This document shows, in pieces, positions 16,086-24,860 of a stretch of DNA of 39,075 nt. Made by a program: the position numbers and the translations under genes. The DNA comes from an uncultured Porphyromonadaceae bacterium (GTDB lineage: Bacteria; Bacteroidota; Bacteroidia; Bacteroidales; Muribaculaceae): positions 1 through 39,075 of the forward strand of contig CAMWRI010000007.1 in assembly GCA_947176585.1 (NCBI GenBank). Reading direction: 5' to 3'. The notes under the pieces are model-generated. The model did not search any database. It worked only from the letters and a program-made list of their open reading frames with translations, and was not told where the DNA came from. Positions within the stretch are counted from its first letter, which is position 1, and every line of letters begins with the position of its first letter.

Positions 16086-16703
16086 CTACTTGCCATTGGA
16101 GATATTGAAGTAAACGTTAAAGCCGGATATCTTCGAGCGATATTTGAACTGTCTCGCCCATGTAGGCGCAAAATCAAGCGGCCGCGCATTCGACTCAATG
16201 CGGGCGCAGAAGAAATCGTCGCCATGATACAGCAGATATTTCCCCTGTGTCTTTACCAGCACCACTTTAAAGGCTTCCGGCTCGTCGTGAAGATTGCAGC
16301 GATATGCTGTGAGCTTTTTTATGGGTATTACGCGATCCGGGTCTTCGGGGTCTTCTGTTTGCGACGGTATCCATTTTGAGCTCATATTGAAATAGTATGG
16401 AGTGGTGGAGAAGAAGCTTCGGCTACGCTCTACCACATACCGGTATTTCTCGGCCCACTTGTCCTGATTGTACAGCAGTCTCGCCGAGTCCTTTACACGA
16501 TATACTTTCAGATGCTCTACTTTGGTTTTGCCGTTATAGGAGGGCACATCCAAATCCACGTAGTATTGCCCTTCATCAATCACAAGCCGGCCTGTGGACC
16601 GGTGTATTCCTCCGTTGCCGTTATCGTTGTACAGGGTAACGGTTTCACTATGCGCTGAAATGGCTATGATGAGAAACGAGAAAAGGTATAGTATTCGGGT
16701 CAT
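16086..16703 (-). CDS. exported hypothetical protein
   Basis: 205 residues with an N-terminal signal peptide (MTRILYLFSFLIIAISAHS). The mature part is rich in aromatic residues and beta-like strands (GQYYVDLDVPSY), with no recognised domain. It is the last gene of the - strand series, following the PEGA-module protein gene by a 30-base gap. Probably periplasmic or outer-surface; function unknown. Confidence 0.6.
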   Translation of the reverse strand: MTRILYLFSFLIIAISAHSETVTLYNDNGNGGIHRSTGRLVIDEGQYYVDLDVPSYNGKTKVEHLKVYRVKDSARLLYNQDKWAEKYRYVVERSRSFFSTTPYYFNMSSKWIPSQTEDPEDPDRVIPIKKLTAYRCNLHDEPEAFKVVLVKTQGKYLLYHGDDFFCARIESNARPLDFAPTWARQFKYRSKISGFNVYFNISNGK

Positions 16704-16733
16704 TGAAGATGAAAGATTTTTCAGTTTCGTGCT

Positions 16734-18332
16734 CTATTTGGGGAGTATAATACGCACTTGAGATTCCAAGGCGGATTGATACCGTTCCCAATCAGATTTG
16801 TGCTTTCTGTTCCGATATTTTGTTTTTTCTGCGGAATCCAGATACCACAAGGGATATATCGCACACCGTGTGTATGCGTTTTCTGCAAAACCCGTGATAG
16901 CGTTTTTTTCCGTTCCTTTCGAGTACATTTGCCTGGATATTGACGGAATGCTATTTAGAAATGCCACGTTCTTGTTGTGTTCCAGAGAGATAGATTTTGC
17001 GAATCCATCGGCAGCGAAGCCATAATCGCGAAAATAATTGCTTGACAGGCCGGTCTTATCTATATCTTCGGCCGGAATTAGCGGCTGCAGCGATTTGTGG
17101 GCCGGAAATCTTTCCGGTATGCTGAAAGTGCATACATCATCATCACATTCAAGAATTTTATATTCCCGCGGAACGCTGATGCCGGAACCGGTTATCATAT
17201 AAAGAGCAAAAGAGTCCCCATTGTCGAATTCCTGCGTGGTGCTATTTATCGAAACCGAATCCGGAAGGCAGGGCAGGGAGGAAATCAATCTCAACTGATT
17301 GAATCCTGTACCACCGCATAGCTTCATATCGGTGAGATTATCATGAATAGCCGAGATATTGAGCTTTTTTTCAAAAATACGATTGTCATTTATAAAGGCA
17401 GCGAAATTGATGTTGTCTTGGTTCCAGTCGCAACTGTAATTATAATGGCAGTGTATGGCGCTTATGTTGATTTTACCCAGGAATTCGGATTCATAACTCA
17501 AATATCCTGATTTTTCATCATCAAAAAAATACCAATTGCACGCAAATTTATTGGTGTTGTTTTCTGCCCGCGAAAATTTGCACAGCACGAAGTATTCACC
17601 ATCAGGATTATAGTATTCCTGAAGGATTCTGATATCGAAATCCCGCATGCTTAGTTTGTACATTTGCTTGTATTCAGTTGAATCATTTTCGCATTGTACA
17701 GAAGCGGTATACACCACTTCCGCACCAATAGATTGAGCATATAGAGTTATGGCATTAGAGATAGCCGATAATTTGGCTGATTCACCGTCATAAGACGGGC
17801 AAGAAATCCCAACGTACAGTCCGGCCTCATCCGTATTCCACCATGCGGGACGGGTGTCACTTCCCGCGCCCGACATCCTTACAGGAGAAAGCGGATTTGT
17901 AGTTCCATAGAGAATCTCCACGGGCAGGTCGCTTTGCAATTCCAATAGATAAGTGGATTGCGACGATACACCGCTATTGATAAATTGATGAAAATTCACC
18001 GTTATAGGAGAATGGTGCGAAGTGAATATTCTCACATTCCTGGTGCCGGGCGACAGATAGATCCAGTGCTCACCTGCATTGTCGACTTCCTTTACTACGT
18101 TGCCCTCAACTTTTGTGATTGCATCGGGAGAAAAAATCTTAAGCAACGCACAGTCCTCTCTATTCGCATCCTTGATGGGATTGGTTCTTGCCGACAGGTC
18201 CAATGTGGCCGTTTCAAACTTCTTTACTGCCAAATTTTGAGAAAAGACGGCAACAGGACTAAGGATAATTATAATTACGTAGAGCAGCCACGTGTTGAAG
18301 CTTTGAGGATTCCTCATTGCAGGTGTTGTCAT
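16734..18332 (-). CDS. exported PEGA-like module protein, large
   Basis: 532 residues when started at ATG 18332, which overlaps the upstream stop as ATGA; the frame is open to 18494, but that extension lies inside the upstream gene. The signal-like segment is YVIIIILSPVAVFSQ. After it comes the shared module of this locus (FETATLDLSARTN, then CALLKI). The middle (AGLYVGISCPSYDGE, then a helix and YFVLCKF) has an LPP20-like pattern by eye. The C-terminal 250 residues are unrecognised. One of six module-bearing paralogues between 16.7 and 27.7 kb; probably periplasmic. A signal-peptidase site is likely near the Gln. Confidence 0.6.
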   Translation of the reverse strand: MTTPAMRNPQSFNTWLLYVIIIILSPVAVFSQNLAVKKFETATLDLSARTNPIKDANREDCALLKIFSPDAITKVEGNVVKEVDNAGEHWIYLSPGTRNVRIFTSHHSPITVNFHQFINSGVSSQSTYLLELQSDLPVEILYGTTNPLSPVRMSGAGSDTRPAWWNTDEAGLYVGISCPSYDGESAKLSAISNAITLYAQSIGAEVVYTASVQCENDSTEYKQMYKLSMRDFDIRILQEYYNPDGEYFVLCKFSRAENNTNKFACNWYFFDDEKSGYLSYESEFLGKINISAIHCHYNYSCDWNQDNINFAAFINDNRIFEKKLNISAIHDNLTDMKLCGGTGFNQLRLISSLPCLPDSVSINSTTQEFDNGDSFALYMITGSGISVPREYKILECDDDVCTFSIPERFPAHKSLQPLIPAEDIDKTGLSSNYFRDYGFAADGFAKSISLEHNKNVAFLNSIPSISRQMYSKGTEKNAITGFAENAYTRCAIYPLWYLDSAEKTKYRNRKHKSDWERYQSALESQVRIILPK

Positions 18333-19138
18333 TTGTATCCCCAAAGATGTGAGGGAATTTTGTTTTCTTTGCGCACGAAGTTGCTGAAATGCCGCCTTAT
18401 CGCGTTCATATCTACCTTTCCGATAGATAAATTGTACAGGAACTTCTGATTTGTGACGTCGGGAGAAAAAATGCGCCTTATATATGGAATCCAATCTACA
18501 TCACCTTCTCCCGTTTTAAAATTGTATTGATCCATCACTACGTCCTCATTTATAAAAAGATAATCCCTTTCAGCCTTATGAGGATCTTCTCCATCCACAG
18601 TCATAAACGGCATTTCCACAACCGCTATCGACGGGGCCATGACTTTTCCCATGCACACGTATGCCAATTCCATGCAATCATTATTTTTCAGAAGAGTCAA
18701 ACCGTTGATGTATCCTCGTGTGATAGATCCGGAGATTAATTCCGCATCCTTATAGGAATCCTGTATCAGGCCTTTTAGTCCTTTGCCGTTTGAGATAGTG
18801 GCATATCTCATCCGGTCATTAAAATGATCATCGAAGTTTTTCGTAACCTTGAATCCAGCCGACAACAATTCTTTCTCGGTCCATATATATGAGCCATTGG
18901 CCTTTCTTAGTTCAGATTCGAATAAGGAATCCGATTTACCTGAGATTTCCTTATATCGCTTGTAGTAGTTGCGGGCCCTGTTGAGCTGTCCTGAATTTAA
19001 TGCCGAATAAGCGTTTTTTAGGTATATATTGGAATTATCGGTCTGTTGAGAAAATGATGGCGCGTCTCCGGCAATTGATTCAACCGAGGGAAAGAAGATA
19101 GAAATAAAAAAAAGAACCGTTATCAGTTTAAGCTTCAT
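18329..19138 (-). CDS. exported TPR-like protein, unknown
   Basis: 269 residues with a signal peptide (MKLKLITVLFFISIFFPSVESIAG). Residues 35-70 (NAYSALNSGQLNRARNYYKRY) resemble a single TPR-type helix pair. The remaining 190 residues include SKDAELISGS and a Cys pair (CMELAYVCMG); no family recognised. It starts after a strong hairpin, so it may be transcribed partly separately from the Sel1 gene upstream, and it is coupled by ATGA to the large module protein downstream. Confidence 0.6.
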   Translation of the reverse strand: MKLKLITVLFFISIFFPSVESIAGDAPSFSQQTDNSNIYLKNAYSALNSGQLNRARNYYKRYKEISGKSDSLFESELRKANGSYIWTEKELLSAGFKVTKNFDDHFNDRMRYATISNGKGLKGLIQDSYKDAELISGSITRGYINGLTLLKNNDCMELAYVCMGKVMAPSIAVVEMPFMTVDGEDPHKAERDYLFINEDVVMDQYNFKTGEGDVDWIPYIRRIFSPDVTNQKFLYNLSIGKVDMNAIRRHFSNFVRKENKIPSHLWGYK

Positions 19139-19161
19139 GGATAAGATAATTGGTAGTTTAT

Positions 19162-19190
19162 CGCCGGGGGAGCCACGAGGCTCCCCGGCG
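19162..19190 (-). terminator. strong GC-rich hairpin between Sel1 and TPR-like genes
   Basis: Inverted repeat of 12 paired bases with a single bulged G and a 4-base loop (CGCCGGGG.GAGCC with GGCTCCCCGGCG). It is in the only sizeable gap between these two - strand genes. On both sides stands the 9-base direct repeat GGTAGTTTA (19152-19160 and 19190-19198). There is no U tract. It could reduce expression of the three distal genes, or could be a mobile-element-like remnant. Confidence 0.55.
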
Positions 19191-19205
19191 GTAGTTTACA
19201 TGGAA

Positions 19206-20732
19206 TCAAACGAGTTTCAGCACTTCGGCGATCCGGCTCTTATGATTGGCTTTGAGTATAGATTCGGCCTTGGCTTTGTCCACCTCGAGACCGCCTTTGC
19301 CATCCTCATAGCATGATGCGTAGCGCTTGGCGGCGTTTTCGGTGAGCTGTCCCTGATTATCAGCCTTGGCATACCACTCAACGACCTTCTCGTAGTCCTG
19401 CTCCACGCCGCGGCCTTCAAAGTACATGTCGGCCAGGGCACATTCGGCAGCTCCGTAACCCATTTCGGCAGCGCCGGTCATGAGTTCTACGGCCACAGGC
19501 ATGTCTTTCTCCACACCCTTTCCGGCCTCGTACAGGCCGGCCAGCAGATACTTTGCCTGCGCATTCGTCTTGGCTGCTTCTTCGAGCTGCTTCACGCCTT
19601 TCTTGAGATTATACTTTGAATAGCCCGGATTTGCCATAATCGCGGCCACCATCACGTCGCCATCCGTGACCTTGGCTTTTTCCACGGTTTTAAACTCCTT
19701 TAGCGCCGCATCATAATCCTTGGCGAGATAGGCTTTCATGCCTTTCATATATGCTACGAAAGGAGAGTCGGCGATAGAATCGGTAATCAGCTCCTTGAAG
19801 GCGCGGTCGTGGCCCTTGGCGGCTGCTTCTGCATACCAGTATAGTGCCTGATCGTAGTTCACGGGAGTGCCGTTGCCCTCACGGTAGCATTGTGCGAGGT
19901 CCCATTGCGCCTGATGCACACCTTTGCCGGCTGCAAGTTTGTACCATTTCACGGCTTGCTCGGCATTCCTGGTTAGGCCGTCGCCGTTCATATAGCAATT
20001 ACCCACGTAGAACATCGCCTGCGGGAATCCGGCTTCGGCAGCTTTCAGCAGATAGTTGGCGCCGCCTTTTTTGTCCTGCTTTACGCCCTTGCCCTCCACC
20101 AGCATTTTGCCATAGTAGAAAGTGCAGGTGGCATCGCCGTTCTCTGAACCTTTTTTGAACCAGGGTGCGGCTTCCATCGCCTTCTTGCTGTTGAGCAGTG
20201 TGAGCGCGAGCTCTCTTTGTGCCTCTACGCTGTTTTTCTTCGCGGCTCTGGTTAGGTATGGCATCGCTTTAGCCATATCCTTTTTCACGCCAATGCCGCT
20301 GCTGAAACACTCGGCAATCAGCATATTGCTGAATACGCTGCCTTTCTCCGCCTGCTCCACGTTTTGGTTGAACAGAGCTTTGTTGCCGCCCTTTATCGAG
20401 CGGAGAAACAGCTGCGAAGCCTTTGTGGAATCTGCATCCACGCCGTGGCCGGTGCGATAACACAGGCCCAGATTGCCTATAGCCTTGATATTGCCCTGTT
20501 TGGCGGACTTTGTCCACCATTCCAGAGCCTCTTTGTAGTTTTGCTTCACGTGGCGGCCGCGGTAATACCATCCGCCCACTTCATTTTGAGCCGTGGCGTC
20601 TCCTTTTTTGGCTTGAGCCAGCACGTTCTTGATGCTGTCTGTGGCTTCCTGAAGGGTCTGCTGCGCAGTGGCTGCGACGGGGCTCAGTGAGATGGCGGCC
20701 GCGAGGCTTATTTTGATTATGAGATTACGCAT
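19206..20732 (-). CDS. exported Sel1-repeat protein
   Basis: 508 residues with signal peptide (LAAAISLSPVAATAQQ) and about a dozen Sel1-like repeats, each with the pattern A..G...A...LG.CY..G.GV..D...A..W...AA..G. Sel1 proteins are helical scaffolds that bind partner proteins, often in secretion or signalling assemblies. Part of the middle (about 330-400) departs from the repeat pattern. It starts 11 bases after the acidic gene upstream, so both are likely produced together; its regular repeats suggest a periplasmic interaction platform. Product type firm, partner unknown. Confidence 0.8.
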   Translation of the reverse strand: MRNLIIKISLAAAISLSPVAATAQQTLQEATDSIKNVLAQAKKGDATAQNEVGGWYYRGRHVKQNYKEALEWWTKSAKQGNIKAIGNLGLCYRTGHGVDADSTKASQLFLRSIKGGNKALFNQNVEQAEKGSVFSNMLIAECFSSGIGVKKDMAKAMPYLTRAAKKNSVEAQRELALTLLNSKKAMEAAPWFKKGSENGDATCTFYYGKMLVEGKGVKQDKKGGANYLLKAAEAGFPQAMFYVGNCYMNGDGLTRNAEQAVKWYKLAAGKGVHQAQWDLAQCYREGNGTPVNYDQALYWYAEAAAKGHDRAFKELITDSIADSPFVAYMKGMKAYLAKDYDAALKEFKTVEKAKVTDGDVMVAAIMANPGYSKYNLKKGVKQLEEAAKTNAQAKYLLAGLYEAGKGVEKDMPVAVELMTGAAEMGYGAAECALADMYFEGRGVEQDYEKVVEWYAKADNQGQLTENAAKRYASCYEDGKGGLEVDKAKAESILKANHKSRIAEVLKLV

Positions 20733-20743
20733 ATATGTATCAT

Positions 20744-21361
20744 TTAGGCGTTGAGAATATCGTCGAGGATATCCGGTTCGCCGAGTTCGGCACCGCCGTC
20801 GGCGAGGTAGGATTCCGGGTCGTCCATGGTCTCGGATCCGTCCCAGATGCCGGGCTCGTCGTCCTCTCCAGCCATGAGCTGGCCTTCAGGATCGAAAGCA
20901 GGCTCTTCAGGTTCGTCATCGATCATGGCAAGATTATCGGCGGTATCGAAGTGATCGTCTCCGGTAATGGGTTCCAGTTCATCAATCATGGCGAGCTCGT
21001 CGCCGCCGGCTGCCTCTTCGATTGGATTGGCCATTTCGCCTTCAAGGATAATCTCATCACCCTCCTCGATCATGATATCGTTGGGGTCGAATTCCTCCGG
21101 TTCTTCCACTATTTCGTCACCAGGCGTAGGTTCGGGTTCGGGTGCGTCCTCGTGAAGGTCGTGGGCGGCAGCTGCCACGTCGGCAGCATCTTCACCGGCA
21201 AGATTCATGGCATCGGCAGCCATTGCCCCTGCCACGCCCAGGCCCACGGCTCCGGCGAAGCGTGCGGCACTTCCTGCAGCTTTCTTTGCTTTCGAGTTCT
21301 TCTCGCGCTTGTTTTCGGCGCCTTCGTTTTCAGGCTTGATGTTGATGTTTTCAGTATCCAT
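20744..21361 (-). CDS. acidic Asp/Glu-rich protein (type A)
   Basis: 205 residues starting at ATG 21361, the more likely start (the frame is open to 21400). After a short basic leader (NKREKNSKAKKAAGS) comes a small-residue hydrophobic stretch (ARFAGAVGLGVAGAMA) that may be a short membrane helix. The remaining 150 residues are extremely acidic, rich in Asp, Glu, Pro and Met. The phrase MIDELEPITGDD matches IDELQPVTGSEE in the other acidic protein at 36.2-37.1 kb, so the two are paralogues. It begins a transcription unit and may bind cations or serve as a phosphorylated or disordered linker. Confidence 0.6.
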   Translation of the reverse strand: MDTENINIKPENEGAENKREKNSKAKKAAGSAARFAGAVGLGVAGAMAADAMNLAGEDAADVAAAAHDLHEDAPEPEPTPGDEIVEEPEEFDPNDIMIEEGDEIILEGEMANPIEEAAGGDELAMIDELEPITGDDHFDTADNLAMIDDEPEEPAFDPEGQLMAGEDDEPGIWDGSETMDDPESYLADGGAELGEPDILDDILNA

Positions 21362-21388
21362 AGTTTGAAGTTTTAGATGATTATGATG

Positions 21389-21420
21389 CGAATTTACCAC
21401 CCGCAGCCGGTGAAGTCAAG
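21389..21420 (-). promoter_or_regulatory. Bacteroidota-type promoter, candidate
   Basis: Reading the - strand: CTTG (21417-21420 complement), 20-base spacer, TAAATTCG (21389-21396), one base from the TAnnTTTG consensus, 28 bases before the ATG of the acidic gene. It overlaps an inverted repeat with arms AGCCGG at 21405-21410 and CCGGCT at 21427-21432 that could be an operator. Layout matches the sites at 4-35 and at 37.1 kb. Confidence 0.4.
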
Positions 21421-21432
21421 CATTTGCCGGCT
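21405..21432. repeat. inverted repeat across the -33 element
   Basis: AGCCGG and CCGGCT are separated by 16 bases that contain the CTTG -33 box of the candidate promoter. Such an arrangement suits an operator for a dimeric repressor or activator. It may also form a small hairpin in RNA. It was not found at the other two similar promoters. Confidence 0.3.
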
Positions 21433-21512
21433 TCTTGTGTGAACCTGTGGTTTTCTTTGACGAATCACTTATTGACGAGCCGTTGAAACACTCATTTTAT
21501 TGGTTGTTGTGG

Positions 21513-22577
21513 CTATTGAAGTTTGAACGTTACAGGCAGAGAATATGTGACCTTGACTGGAACACCATTGTTGTGTCCGGGTTTCCATCGGGGCATCGAG
21601 TTAACCAACCGCAGGGCTTCTTTATCAAGCGCCGGGTGACGGCCTCGCACTATATGTGCATTCTCTATATATCCGTTTTTCGAAATTACGAATTCCACAA
21701 TAACGCGGCCCTGAGTGCCATCTTCCGCTGCTTGACTTGGATAAAACAGGTTGTCGCTAAGCCATTTGTACATCGCTGTTTCGCCCCCGGGAAATTCGGG
21801 CTTCTCCTCTACCATAGCAATATTGTAAACCCGGTCATCTTCATATTCGTTGCCTTGCATAAGCAGATCTATGGTGCTCATGCCATAGTCGGAAGAATTA
21901 ACCGTGATTTTTTGCAGGTCGTTCTCCGAGCGGGGAGCCGGTTTCGATGCCTGCACGTTTTCGGAGTACAATTCCTTGCGGTCAAGTTCTACAAATACTT
22001 TATTATCACGGTTTTCATAAACCATGAATTTATTGCCGTAGCCGTTATAGCCGGGAGCTACTACCATATAAGCATGTTCCTCGGGCGAGAGAGCAATTTC
22101 CGCTACGCCATTCACGGTGGGGTACTCTTTTTGATCCACAGTGAGTATGGCGTCGGGTGGCGTGATCTTGAAAGTGACGGTTTGGGCACGGGCTCCGCCC
22201 GTTACCTTCACGCCGTACACCTTTTTTGCTTCGACCGGGCCGGTGGTGGTATCATCGAAGCGAATCATCAGCGGGGTGTAGTCGGCGTGCTTCATTTTCA
22301 GATACTTCGAGCCGGCGGTGATATATACCCAGTATTCACCGGCTTTATACTCGGTGGTACCTATCACGTTGCCCTCAAATTCGGCTCCCGGCTCGGTGAA
22401 CGCCACCTTGACTATGGCGCACGCCTTTCCTGCCCTGTCGTTCCGGGAATATACGGATGCGCTCAGGTCGCTCTGCAGCGCGCGTATGCCCTCGATGTTG
22501 AGCTCTTTCGCCTGGGCGGCCGGCAATAGTGCCATTATCGCGCTAAGTATCAATGTATAAAGTCGCAGGTGCTTCAT
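21513..22577 (-). CDS. exported PEGA-module/TonB C-terminal protein
   Basis: 354 residues: signal peptide (MKHLRLYTLILSAIMALLPAAQA), N-terminal module (about 25-135: SDLSASVYSRND, then CAIVKV and WVYITAG), a second PEGA-like repeat (about 150-200: AILTVDQKEYPTVNG and APGYNGYG), and a TonB C-terminal domain (about 265-354, with PEFPGGE lead-in and GRVIVEFVISKNG). TonB_C domains normally contact outer-membrane receptors or peptidoglycan-side partners; without the N-terminal membrane anchor this one acts as a periplasmic module. Its first 100 residues are nearly identical to the neighbouring 336-residue protein. Confidence 0.75.
   Translation of the reverse strand: MKHLRLYTLILSAIMALLPAAQAKELNIEGIRALQSDLSASVYSRNDRAGKACAIVKVAFTEPGAEFEGNVIGTTEYKAGEYWVYITAGSKYLKMKHADYTPLMIRFDDTTTGPVEAKKVYGVKVTGGARAQTVTFKITPPDAILTVDQKEYPTVNGVAEIALSPEEHAYMVVAPGYNGYGNKFMVYENRDNKVFVELDRKELYSENVQASKPAPRSENDLQKITVNSSDYGMSTIDLLMQGNEYEDDRVYNIAMVEEKPEFPGGETAMYKWLSDNLFYPSQAAEDGTQGRVIVEFVISKNGYIENAHIVRGRHPALDKEALRLVNSMPRWKPGHNNGVPVKVTYSLPVTFKLQ
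22255..22503 (-). repeat. long duplicated block, copy 1
   Basis: This stretch, encoding the N-terminal module of the 354-residue protein, closely matches 23299-23547 in the next gene at DNA level, with only scattered substitutions and no gaps. It points to recent duplication or gene conversion. The 3' parts of the two genes are unrelated. Confidence 0.7.
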
Positions 22578-22613
22578 ATGATTGGTCCGGTCATTTCTTA
22601 ATCTTCTCAGTAG

Positions 22614-23624
22614 TTACATTCTTTCAATCATTACAGCACTGTAGAGCGCAGCTTCGTTTACATCTATTCCTCCGGCCATTTGTGATTGTATAGAGAGTTG
22701 AGCCGGGGGCACACCACAAGATACCAGATAGTTATAAACGTTTTTGGCACGTTGCTGCAGTATTCGTTGGTTGATGGCCTCAGTGCCGGTAATGTTGGGT
22801 TGATATGCGTGGATTAGGTATACGCTATTGGGGTTACTTCTAATCTTATTAGCCACATATTTAAGGATGAGCTTATCATCGCGCCTTATTTCGCTCTCAT
22901 CTAATTCAAAAAAGATAGTGGGTAAAGAACCTGTCATCATTTTTAAATATTCATGTTCATCAAAATGATACTGATTAATATAGATGTTAAGAATCCGATA
23001 ATAGCTGCTTGCTCCGAAGTCATTACCGCATTGGCGGTAATATTCCTGTGCGGCAGTCCAATTTACAGGCACACCTATGCCATGTTGGTATAAGATAGCC
23101 AAGTCGTTCGGCGCTATAGGATGGCCCTTTTTAGCAGCTTTTTCCAGCCACGTAACTGCAATTTCGTACTCATTATTATCGTAATTTTGATGCGCTATCC
23201 GGAATTCCGCTTCCCCGCCGGACACACTTGACAATGCACTACCGGCCACCTTTACCCCGTACACATTTTTCGATTTAACAGGTCCAACGGTAGTTTCGTC
23301 GAAGCGAATCATCAGCGGGGTGTAGTCGGCGTGCTTCATTTTCAGATATTTCGAGCCGGCGGTAATATATACCCAGTATTCACCGGCCTTATACTCGGTG
23401 GTGCCTATCACGTTGCCCTCAAATTCGGCTCCGGGCTGCGTGAACGCGACCTTGACGAGGGCACATGCTTTTCCCGCTATATCATTGCGGGAATAAACGG
23501 ATGCACTCAGGTCGCTCTGCAGCGCACGGATGCCCTCAATGTTAAGTTTATTTGACTGTGCGAATGTTAGATGTGGCACTACTACAGCAGTCAATATGAG
23601 TAAAATCAATCGTAAACGTTTCAT
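22614..23624 (-). CDS. exported PEGA-module/Sel1/OmpA-like protein
   Basis: 336 residues from ATG 23624 (the frame is open to 23645 inside the upstream gene; the signal peptide fits the later start). Signal (MKRLRLILLILTAVVVPHLTFAQ), N-terminal module almost identical to that of the next gene, a Sel1-like region (about 135-190, AVTWLEKAAKKGHPIAPNDLA), and a C-terminal OmpA-like domain (IRRDDKLILKYVANKI, then NQRILQQRAKNVYNYLVSCG), which in other proteins binds peptidoglycan. So a periplasmic, wall-linked variant of the module family. Start and domains are fairly clear; ligand unknown. Confidence 0.7.
   Translation of the reverse strand: MKRLRLILLILTAVVVPHLTFAQSNKLNIEGIRALQSDLSASVYSRNDIAGKACALVKVAFTQPGAEFEGNVIGTTEYKAGEYWVYITAGSKYLKMKHADYTPLMIRFDETTVGPVKSKNVYGVKVAGSALSSVSGGEAEFRIAHQNYDNNEYEIAVTWLEKAAKKGHPIAPNDLAILYQHGIGVPVNWTAAQEYYRQCGNDFGASSYYRILNIYINQYHFDEHEYLKMMTGSLPTIFFELDESEIRRDDKLILKYVANKIRSNPNSVYLIHAYQPNITGTEAINQRILQQRAKNVYNYLVSCGVPPAQLSIQSQMAGGIDVNEAALYSAVMIERM
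23299..23547 (-). repeat. long duplicated block, copy 2
   Basis: Partner of 22255-22503, offset 1044 bases. It encodes the N-terminal module of the 336-residue protein. See copy 1 for extent. Confidence 0.7.
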
Positions 23625-23629
23625 AGTCC

Positions 23630-24853
23630 TTATTTTAAGCTCCAAGTAATCGGTAATGTATAGGTCATTTTAGTAGGGGTGCCGTTTTGCGTTCCGGGAT
23701 AAAATTTCTTTAATTCGGAAATTACTCTTATGCCCTCTTTTTCAAGCGCTTTAATTCCGGCTTTATAACCAACTGTATAGTTGTATCGTTCCAGAATATA
23801 TTGAGCTGCGTCCTCACCTTTCACTGCATCGCGGAAGGGGGGTACCTTTAAAGAACGAACCACCTTTATCTTTGAGACCGAGCCGTCTTTGCCCACTTCA
23901 AACTGATAAATAATCTTGCCAGTCACTCCATTTTCCTGTGCTTCGCCGGGATAAACCATTTTCTTGTTTAAGTCTGCAAAAAGTTGGCTATCACCACCCG
24001 GATATTCAGGCTTTCGTTCTTCCATCTGTATGTTCCCGGAAATCTGTTGCGGACCGGTATTCTTGTCGTAAACCATGCGCCAGAAGTCGCCCCGTTCCTT
24101 ATCGGCATCCACTCCCACACCTGTAAGATAATAACGGCTCAACACCTTCTGGGCCGGAACATAGCCCTGCTGCGCCGACTTCTGTACGTAGATAAAAGCC
24201 GTCTTCGGGTCGGGCTTCAGTGTGGGATTGGGCTTGGTTCCTACACCATTCTCATAAAGCAAGCCCAGTGACAGCTGCGCCTCCGTGTGGCCCAGGTCGG
24301 CCGCGTGTTGAAGCAGAGGAATAGCCTGAGCCGCTTCGCCGGCGGCATAAAGCTGATTGGCACGGGCAACCATCTCGTCGATAGGATCGCCGTCGGAATT
24401 GTCGAGCAGTTCGTGGATGCTTATGGGTGCAGGTGCAGATGCCGATGGCTCCGTAGGGGAATCGGCAGCCAGCAGGGCGAGATTGTACACCTGCTTCGGG
24501 AAAAGACGGTATACGCCATGCTCGGCGAATACTATCCTGAGGGGCGCGCATCCGGCGGCTTTAATCACGATTTGCTTTGTGCCACCGGTGATATAGGCCT
24601 GGATTTCGGAACCATCGTTTATCTTCTCTATAATATTCCCCTCGAAAGTAATGTCGTCTATTCCATCGCCTATGGGCACCTTTATCAATGCGCATGGCTC
24701 CCCGTTGTGGTCAAGCTTCGGATTGGTGGATGCCGAGAGGTCAAATGGCGCAGGCTCAAACGACGCCACTTTTATAGTTTTTGCACAAGCTCCGGCGATG
24801 CAGAAAGAGGCCAAAGCAATTGCTGCGAAAGTCTTTACGATGTAATTATCCAC
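23630..24853 (-). CDS. exported PEGA-module/Sel1/TonB C-terminal protein
   Basis: 407 residues: signal peptide (FAAIALASFCIAGACA), module (about 28-125: FEPAPFDLSASTN, CALIKV), Sel1 repeats (about 165-250: AIPLLQHAADLGHTEAQLSLGLLYENGVG), and TonB C-terminal domain (about 280-407: KPEYPGGDSQLFADL, KIIYQFEVGKDG). The TonB_C domain carries an extra loop of about 33 residues (PPFRDAVKGEDAAQYILERY and onward) before the final strand. It is separated by 5 bases from the next gene. Function as in the other module proteins; the inserted loop may define a specific contact. Confidence 0.7.
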   Translation of the reverse strand: MDNYIVKTFAAIALASFCIAGACAKTIKVASFEPAPFDLSASTNPKLDHNGEPCALIKVPIGDGIDDITFEGNIIEKINDGSEIQAYITGGTKQIVIKAAGCAPLRIVFAEHGVYRLFPKQVYNLALLAADSPTEPSASAPAPISIHELLDNSDGDPIDEMVARANQLYAAGEAAQAIPLLQHAADLGHTEAQLSLGLLYENGVGTKPNPTLKPDPKTAFIYVQKSAQQGYVPAQKVLSRYYLTGVGVDADKERGDFWRMVYDKNTGPQQISGNIQMEERKPEYPGGDSQLFADLNKKMVYPGEAQENGVTGKIIYQFEVGKDGSVSKIKVVRSLKVPPFRDAVKGEDAAQYILERYNYTVGYKAGIKALEKEGIRVISELKKFYPGTQNGTPTKMTYTLPITWSLK

Positions 24854-24860
24854 GATTGTA

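Noticed and set aside
16079-16088. A terminator between the convergent ATPase and exported-protein genes
   Set aside because: The stop codons are only 4 bases apart and no hairpin was seen there; transcripts probably overlap.
20735-21376. 213-residue open frame on the + strand opposite the acidic gene
   Set aside because: Mirror image of the Asp/Glu-rich gene's codons; no motif, start context or neighbours in support.
21435-22529. 364-residue open frame on the + strand opposite the TonB_C module gene
   Set aside because: The opposite strand carries a signal peptide, PEGA-like repeats and TonB_C domain, which settles the strand; the + frame has no such features.
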